The notes under the pieces are model-generated. The model was not told the DNA's origin and did not search any database. It saw only the letters and a list, made by a program, of their open reading frames with translations. A stretch of DNA of 64,000 bases from Lagopus muta (lineage: Eukaryota > Chordata > Aves > Galliformes > Phasianidae), in the NCBI RefSeq assembly GCF_023343835.1, contig NC_064436.1, positions 56,643,883-56,707,882 on the forward strand, read 5' to 3'. A program made the translations under genes and the position numbers. Of the stretch, positions 25,301 to 34,900 are shown in pieces (within the stretch, counting starts at the first letter, position 1; each line of letters opens with the position of its first letter).

Positions 25301-28300
25301 AAAGTTTGGTAACGTTTTGATCTTTAAAAGTTCTTCAGAAGTCTTTTGTGTGCAAGAAGCACATCTACTTCTAAAGTAGCAGGTCCAGATCCATGAACTT
25401 TTTGAAAGTATTGTGTAGCAGTTCACATAATAACCACAGTTCATGTAACTGGCAGGTAACTTTGTGAAGTGGTCACTGGTTGAGTTGGGGGAAAAAAAAA
25501 CAAAAACAGATTTTGTAAGACTGCTGAATTTCTGTTCTTACATGTATATTAAAGGTGGGATCTGAAATCAGAAGCATTTTCCACTGTCTCTGCAGCACAA
25601 AAATGAAACAGATTATCTATTAGCTTTCCAATCCTATAATTTCGTAGAACATATATTACGTAGTCCTTCCTTTGAGGTAGTAGGTGAGATTAGTTTTTGT
25701 GTAGTGTGGCATGATGGTTCAGGTTGTTTGTCCTGAGCATTGTGTGAATTCAAATGTGCTTGATAAATTAGTGAAAAGATGTTAGCATTTCTTCGCTGTT
25801 AAAACCACTTTTCAGGAAATGAGGTCAAAACTTGAAGTGCTATCATTTTCAGCATCCCTAAACTAGCTACATTGTATGGTGTGGAAACAAGTTAAATAGG
25901 TGTACTTGATAAACTCCCTTATGGCAGAGGCATTTATGGATGTCCTGCTTTCATATAGAAAATTTAGAGAAGAGAAATAATGAAGTCATTGTAGCCACAA
26001 ATGTAGTATGCTTCAGTGTGCTGACACAGCTTGGGATGTGGAGGACAGTAGGTAACACTTTTACAAGGCTTATTTAATGAACCTGGCAGTTCTTCTGTAT
26101 GAAGATATAACGGCTTGTGTTTGCTAGATCAGACTTTGTCAGAAGTTTTGAGCACCTGCTGCGTGTTGCACTGCAAGTTATCCTTAAAATCAGTGCCTTT
26201 CTGTCTTAATGCATAGGACTGTTGTAAAAAGAGAAAGCTTCCTTCATCTTTCTGATCTATATTTCTGATTTTCATGGGATCACTTGCTCAGTACGTATGT
26301 AAGCTTGCTCATTTGTTTAATTTGATCCCACTGCTATCTTTCATGTACTTCAAAACAACCATGAATTCTAAGGAGTAAAGTAAACGTGATTCCTCATTCT
26401 TTGTGGTGCTGATTGTCTTCAAATTCAGTACATGCTTTATAAAGTCTCACTCAATTCTTAAAGCATTGCATCTTATTTGTTGTATGTATGCATAAGTTAC
26501 TTTACTACAGAAATGCAGGCTTATCTGTTGAAGGGCGCAGCGAAATCTCAGAATAGTGTTTGACTCCTTCTGTCTGTACATAAATGTTTGTAATTTTACA
26601 GAAATGTTATTAATAATTCTGTTGCTTCTGTAGAGTATGCTGATGCATTAAGCACGCATCTGATGTGCTGGATTTTTTCCAGGTCTACAGTGAGTACAGA
26701 GCCAGTCTTGCGTTTGACCTTGTTAGCAGTCGACAGAAAAATGTAAGCCTGAAAATGAAGGCTTTTTTTTTTTTCTTTTATTAACTATTTTAATTGATAT
26801 GAGATACTGGAATGTATACTTAGGTGTACCTAATCAGCTTGCACAGGTAGCTAGTATGTGGATATTTGTACCATGTGTGTTAGTGCTGTATGGGTTTTTA
26901 CAGAACACAGACTGTTTGTGTTTTTCATGAGAACGGTTTCTGATGTGCTGTTTACAGCACAGGTTTCCTGAATGAGTCTCTATCTAATGAGTGCTCTGGA
27001 TGGATGCTTTATTTGTTAATTTGATTGTTTGTGGTAATTCAGGTTGTTTTACTGGTAGGCTCAATTGCTGTTGTTAGGAATGTATTAGGTATAGCTAATA
27101 CAGAAGTTAGATACCATGCAAACAATTAATTGTCAATAACATTGATAGGAAAAGTGTTTTTTAGTTCTGAATACTTTATTCTTTCTCTGGATGATCTTCT
27201 GTGCAAAATGAGTGCCTATGTGATGCAATTTGACTTCAGCATGGCTTTCAATCCTGCATTAAAAATTTCATGCAGAGTAGTTGTGCAAATGTAACCATTT
27301 TTGAAGAGTTTTAAGGCAGTTATCCCAAGTTAATTACAGATATTTTAGAATGCTTTAAAACTAATGGTATGGTAGTGGCTTTTTATCCCTCATATGGGTT
27401 TTTCTTTATAATACTTGAAGATCAAAGTCAAATTAGTACAAAGAGGTCTCCAAGCTTGAAGTGATGTACAAGTGAGATATTGCAGTGTGTTAGGTTCACT
27501 GTCCTAATTGTTGTAGAGACTTGTATTATCAGTAGCAAGTGGAATATTTAGATTGCTAAGCTGATCTCACCGGTCATGATAGAATTACTTTTCTTTTGTC
27601 TGTGAGCACAGATATCTGCATTTGCTTTTCAAAATGTAAATCTGTACACTTTATCAACATTGATTCTTATGTAGAGGATGTACCAAGCTAAAATGAGATC
27701 AGTCTTTTGCATACATAGTTTCTTATTCTTCCTCTTTTTCTTTTTTTTTCTTTTTCTAGGCTTATACAGATTATAGTGACTCAGTTTCCAGACGAATGGG
27801 TTTTATTCCTCTTCCACTGGCTGTTTTAGTAAGTTGTACCTTTCCTATCAGTTTTCTGTAAGATCTGTGTTGAGAATATGCTTGTGAGATGGCTAGCTCA
27901 TTTTGGTGTTTTGAGGACAGAACAATTTCCTTCAGTAACTGAAGTGATACTACAAGATTTAGTTAGTATTCAGTATAACCTGTACTGCATACTGGTTAGA
28001 GCTTCACGAACGTGATAGTGAGTATCAGCCTTTCATAAAAAGTTGAATACATATTAAATTTCTAGAACTCATCAGCACTTAGATTGCTGCAGTGGAGTTA
28101 AAGTACATCTGTGGTTATTAAACATCTATTCCTTTTGGCAAGTATCCTCTTCATTCATTCAGAAAAGTCAAAGCAGCTGGTTGCCAGAAGGTTGGCAGTA
28201 ATGTGCTGGGCTTTTTAGGTTCTTACAGGGGTCCTTGTTGTTGTTGTCCCTGTAATGGTATGTTCAGTGGCTGTTTTCTTTTCTTGGGGGCACTTTACTT

Positions 28301-28952
28301 CTGAGCTGTTCTTGAGTATGTGGCTCTGAAGGAGCTGACCTCGTCACACATAATATGAAACACTTTGTTATTGCAATTGCATCCACGTGCTGTCTGTGCT
28401 GAATTAACTATTACACAATGTTTTCTGTAAATAGCTGCTGTGACATTACCCTATGCGCATGTAGACAAGCAGAAGTTATGATAGTGGGAGTACTTACTTT
28501 GCAAGCAAATATGTTAATTTATGATTTCTCTTGAAGACTGTCTGTGTGAATTAATTTTAAATGTAATGTTTTTCTGTAGAGATGGGGGAGGGGAAATACC
28601 ATTTACAAGCTTTGCCTGTTTCTTATCCAGGATTTAAAATATATATATATAATCATAAAAATTAATAAAGCATATCCAGAGAGAATTGAAATGCCCTTTT
28701 CAAGTTAATTCGGTGTTATCCTTGATAGTAACAGCTTTTAATACAAACTGGAGTATTTTTTGTTAAGTTGGAGCTCTAACTGTGAAATACTGACATTAAA
28801 AACAGAATTCAGGATCTTCTGTCATTCTAACATGGAATTCACATCCCTAGTCTACAAAACAAGTTTGTTTTCATAATATTCATATATTTTGAAACGCTGT
28901 AATTATTTTACCACATCAGCACTTCTTGATTATTAAGTCACCTTCTGGTTCT

Positions 28953-28991
<39 letters not shown>

Positions 28992-31900
28992 GGATGCTTT
29001 TTGATTTGTTATCTTACTAGAAATCATTGCTAGTGCTAGTAAGCACCAATCATAGAATGGTTTGGGTTGGAAGGGACCCTTACGACTATCTTGCTTCAAC
29101 TCTCCTGTTGAATGCCTCCCACTAGACCAGGTTTCTCAAAGCCCCATCCAGCCTGGCCTGGAATGCTTCCAAGGAGAGGGCATCCACAACCTCTCTGGGC
29201 AAGCTGTTCCAGTGTCTCACCTCCTTCACAGTAAAGAATTTTTTCCTAATATGTAGTCTAACTCTATCCTCTTCCCTTTATAGGGAGCTCTGCTAAAGCA
29301 GAGTTGTATCTAGAAGCTGGTATAGTATTTATTTAAACCAAATTATTGAGTAGTCAGCACTGTCAAGGGGAACGTAGAAAAAAAATTTTTTTTTTTCTAT
29401 TTTTCTGTTTTGGTCTTGTGTTTACCCAATATGCAGTTTGTTAGAATATTCTGTTAATTGTATGCTGCATGCTATAACTGTTTAACTTTTATCCTTAAAA
29501 CAGCTCATGAGGGTCGTAACAAGCTCAATAAAAGTACATGGAGTCTTAGCCTATGTCTGTGTTGTGCTCTTCTACTGTGGGTAAGTAAATGCACACCATC
29601 AGAAAGTACTTAGCATTATGTAATCAGATGTGGTTAAAAAAAAACTTCTGTTGATACTTCTGGCTATACATATAAACACCATTTATATAATGAATAGAGG
29701 AATATGTAAAATGCTTCTGCTAACAAGCTGAGTTTGAAAAAGATTAGTCCCTAAGTAAATGTATTTGAGGATTTTGGCCTTCAATAAGCAATTTAATAGT
29801 GAAAATAATGAATGGAAAGATAAAGGAAGGAATTTTATGCAGTGGGCTGGCATTTGTTTCTTGTCGTAAGAGGAGAAATTGAATTTGAAGGGATGAAACT
29901 TCTTGAAAAAAGAACTGGAGATGCAATACGCCCAGCAGTTTAAGCACTCAAAGCAGACCCTGAATTCTGGTTTCTGGTTGTTAAATGCTTGTTATGTAGT
30001 TGCTATACATGTAAGCACAAGAATTGAGGCATATGTTTCTAGGAGGGTTGGAGCCAGTAAGTAATCTTAGCTAAGGAATATTCTGTCCTGTCACAATTAG
30101 AATTTTTGTATAAAATTGCTTACCTGCAATTCCCTTCACTGTCTCGTCAGTTTACACTTGTGTTATCCTTAAATGCTCACTGCTCTGCACATAATTCTGA
30201 GATGCATTTAGTTATACTTTAAATCCAGTCTAATCTGTTTGTCTTAAGGTACGTGCTGTACAGACTGTGGTGGTGGCCAGTTTCTAGGAAAGCTGAACTG
30301 TGTGAGCATTTGTTGTCTCCCAGTACTGACTGATTCTGGAACACTCAGCTCCTCCTAATTGACCATGAAGAAGTGATTCAAATTCCTGCAGCGCAGAGAA
30401 GTTCTGGATGTCCTGTAGTAACACACATGATAATTCACAGCACAGCTGTTCATATTTGCCAGTAGCAATGTGGGAATACCTGTTCCAGTGTTCCACCTAG
30501 TTGTGTTTGTTACTAAAGGAAGAATGACTTCTAGATCTGGGGCAGAAGTTCTTCAGGGATACTTTGGAACAGCAGGTTTCTGTTTTACAGCTCCTTATGA
30601 AAAAAATGGAATGACTTCACATTTTTTTTATCTAGGTAGACTCTTAGATCTACTGTAACCTCAATAGCCAATAGAAATAGAACTCAGTCTGTGTCCAGGG
30701 CACATCAGTGTAGTGACCCTTCTTTTTAATGTAGGATAGCTAGGAAGTTTTCAAGCATCATACTTGAAGTTTTTTTCCCAGAATACATTATATTCCCCCT
30801 AAAGCACTAGCCCCTGATCATCACATTTATGCTATGATGTGCTAAGCTCAGCACCTTTATACTGCAGAACGTTGGGTTTTTTCCTACCGTTCCACTGCCT
30901 GGAATTTTGTCTGTCTTTGTAGCTAGGAAGATGGAGGAAAGAAAAAAGTACAGTGATTAACATACAGGATAAAACACTGTTCTTTGAAGGCATAGTTGCT
31001 AGTCTGTGAGGAAGCTGTAGTATGCAGTCAAGGACAAGTACATTTGGTTGAACAAGGGAGAATTGTAGAATGGGGAAAGAGGCAACAATGAGGGTTTTCT
31101 TTAGAGATTTGGACCATTACCATTTTGTTGGGCTGTATTCAAGCCTATAATTAGAAACTTAAACTTCTACTCCACAAGAATAAGTAAATGTGAGGTTTAT
31201 TTTTTCCTTATTGTAAAGTGAGAACACATTCTAGTTTCCATCATTACTTCAAAACATGGTATAAACACCTGCTGCCTCTGGACATAAGCATACATTAGAT
31301 TTAAAAAAAACAAATGTAGGACTAAACTTTTGTGAAGTTTTAAACTCGATAGCATAGATCAAAAAAAATAGGAGAACTTCTCAACTCTATTTCTACAAAA
31401 TCTGCCCTGATAACCAACTAAAATTATAGAGTCATATTATTCAGCTTGTATAAGATAATTGTGGTTGCTTGGATACTAAACTTCTCCATACTGAAATGAT
31501 CTACACTCTTCTTTAATTTCTATAAATTTCTTCTAAAAAGAAATGCATTACATAAAACTTCCTTAATGTGAGATACTTTATTTTCTGTATTTGACAAACT
31601 GTGATTACATTTATGCAGTCAGAGATGCTGATGATGCTGCTTAAGTGTGCTTGGCTACTTAATGATTAAGCAGTCATACCACTCTGTGGATTTTCACCTG
31701 TGAACGTTCACTTATTCTCACATCTTCCTTTTAGTCTGTTAGCAGTGCTCATAATAAACAGATTCTCGGATTTGTACTGAAATCCATGCTGCAAGTCATT
31801 GATAACAGAAAAGGAATCTGCCATCAACTGCTCTGTACTGCCATGAATGTGATGCTGCCCCTTGGTTTTGCAGAAATTTGAGCTGTCTTTTCTCATACCA

Positions 31901-34900
31901 AAAAGGAGTTTGAAGGATTAATCTGTAATTTATGGATGCTGGATATTTGTCATCTTGTTTCCCAGTCCTCTTCCAGTCCTTGTCTGAGCACACTTAAGGT
32001 TACAGACTTACCAGTAACGCAGTTATCTTGGACTTGCTCTGCTGAGAGCCCTTTTTAAGTCTTTGTCAAAATATTTGATGCACTAAATGGCTTAGCCTTT
32101 CCTGTCACTCTATAGAACTTGATGTTTTCTTCTAGATGTCTTCAGAGGGGGAGAAGTTATTTTTATGCGCTGAACCAGAAACAAAATATTAAGAAAAGCA
32201 AATTAACTTTTGATCTTACTATGTAAGGATTTAATTTCTCACCTAATTGTTCCAAGATAGCATTAATGATATGCAGTTATTTTAATATATTAGTACTTGA
32301 TAACGCATGTATTTAAATAAATCCTTTTATTTATGCAGGTTAATATCCCTAAAAGTCCTTAACAGTATTGTATTGCTGGGGAAATCATGTCAGTATGTAA
32401 AGGAAGCAAAAATGGAGGAGAAATTATTCAATCCTGTCCCGAGTGCCTCTGCAGGGAAGCCAGCTGGCAAACCACAAAGCATGTTTAAATCTACCCATGG
32501 TAAGCTTGAATGTCTCATTCTGTTTTCAGCTGTAATGAAAATAATTTTCAAACTAAATCCAATAATAAACCAGATGTGTGCTGCTGTTTGCCACACCCTC
32601 TGTTGCTGGACCACTTAGTTGTACAGTATCACAGGTGTAAGCATGTCTGCAAATAGAATGTGTTACCTTTAGTTCATGCATCATCCTTTGCTTGTAAATA
32701 CTTTCAGTTCTAATTAAAAAAAAAAAAATCCTACCCTGATACAATGGAGGTGATAAAAAATGTCAGTGCTACACAAGTAAATATTTACATGCAATCTCTG
32801 GTAGTGCTGAAGCTTAAAGAAACATTCCGTTCATTATGGAAATTAACGTAAAGCGTGGTACAGCATAGACAGAACTACTTATAATTCTAATGAACACATG
32901 AATGAAAAGCTTTATGAAATCTAAACAGGAATTTCAGCTTGTCTTTACCTACCTTGTTTTAAGCATGTGCAGCGTTGCTTCCACATATAGGTCCTTAGCA
33001 TTAGTGGTTGATAAGTAATTGGTCTGAGGCATTGCATTGTATTCCTGTGACAAGTTATAGAAGAAAACAGTAATTCTCATTGTTTCAGTCAGCAGAGTTG
33101 GACTGTATATCTTCTTCTGTGTAGAGTTCAATGAGAGCCCTAGAGATCTTAACAGTCAGGTGTTTATTGTGTTCACTCTTTTGCTTGCCAAAGACTTGAA
33201 CAGCTTGAAATGTAAGTCATCAGAGTATCTTGCCAGCAATAGCGGAGTTAATAATCTGTCAGTGCTTCAGTTACGATTCCCTTTATCTCAGCTGCATCAA
33301 GTGACATCAGGCTGAGACATGGTGCAGAGATTTCCAAATAGCTTAAATTCATAGAGCTGCTTTAGTTTCAGTGTAAAAGAATGTGATAGGAATTGGTCTG
33401 AATGCCTTTTGCCTTTCATTAGAGAACTGTATCATACTGATGCTAGTGTTTTAATTAAACATTGTAAGACTGCACTTGGATGTGAGGTTTAATAAACTGT
33501 GCTTGGAGTGACCCTTAAATTTGCAGTAAATCAATCCTGAAGAGTATTTTTAACTGAAACAGCAGGAATTTTACCAGGTCAGTCAGCAGAGATGCTTATT
33601 TCCTCAAATTTATAATTAAAAGTAGCAACTAAAAAACTTCAGTTTGTTTTATTTGTATTTTCTTAACTTCCATCAGCAATGGGGACACCCAATTTTCAGT
33701 CATTCTTCAGTGTTTCATATCCTCTTGCAGCTTTATATGTTTAGAAACCTCAATTACATTCAAGAATGATTTCACCTTCCTCAGCTTGTGTGTCTGTGTC
33801 ATTACTGCTGAACTCTGCAATATTGATTAATTCTTGTGCCTGGCTTACCAAGTCTTTTCCATATATTCTCTCTACTCATTTCTTACTAGAATAAGTGTAA
33901 GGTAATGAATAAATTAACTGAATCTAATTTCCATCCACCTATAATGTAAATCAGCTTTTCTCCAGAAGCTTCTTGGGCAGAAAATAACTTTGTAACAAAG
34001 ATCTACCATTGGAACCACTTCTCCCCTTTTTTGAGGCAAGCTTAGTACCTTTGACTAGCATAATGCTGTGAGGGGTGATCCTTCAAACAGTAGATAGGAT
34101 ACTGTGTAGAGCTATACAGAATAAAGTTTTTGTAGTAATTATTTTGAGTGAATAATTTGCACAGCGCTGCCATTCTGTCAAATAACTTTTCATTGGATCA
34201 TTTTGCAGCACTCCCAGCATCGGTCAGATTTCTTCAGATTCCTTTAGATACTCAGTTATGAGGGGCAAGTGAATAAGGAAGTTTGACTTCATTGTTACTT
34301 GTGTTTGCATTTTAATGGTTTATGTTTAATAAAAGGTGGAAATAGTACGTAGCTATTTACTCATTAAGCATCTTAAATTGTTAGCACCAGTGATCAATTC
34401 CACTGAAGTAAGAGGCAGGAATAAAAATAGCTCTAGTAGTACTGCTTTAAGATCCTTTGCTATTGAAGTTTGTAGCTCTGCATGAGTCACTTAATCCCAA
34501 GAGAAACCAGGTTTACTGTACATATGTAGAGGATTAGGCACATCTAATTCATTCCACAGAGATTCCTTTTATTTATCTCAGCAGAGAGTAATCGTGTGAC
34601 TCATGCATTGACTGTCAGAAATCTTCTTGTTGAAGCAAACAAAAATAGACTGCATGAGGATGCAGAACCAGACTTCTGGCTACTTACTGCAACATACAAA
34701 ACAGTTCAGTAAAACATCTCCTTATGCTCTTACTCCTTATCTAAACTTCCTTAGAATTCAGTTTTTATCCTTTACCATATTAGAAAAAAAAAACATTTTT
34801 TTTGTTCATCACTCTACTTGTGTTAAAACTAAAGAGAGACAGTGGCTTAGTGGTTCCACAAAACATTTTTCTGTTGTATCTGCTTCTTTGATAGATCGTG

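Larger units (their letters stand above)
27829..29503 (+). other. TAPT1 intron 11
   Basis: GTAAGT to AAACAG, phase 0. It contains a T34 tract (28956-28989) and a minus-orientation CR1 3' fragment (29050-29282), 60 bases apart. Confidence 0.9.

Noticed and set aside
25066..25379. Continuation of exon 9 past the GTAGGT donor as a longer exon
   Set aside because: The open frame beyond 25175 does not match the family, while exon 10 continues the conserved protein exactly in phase.
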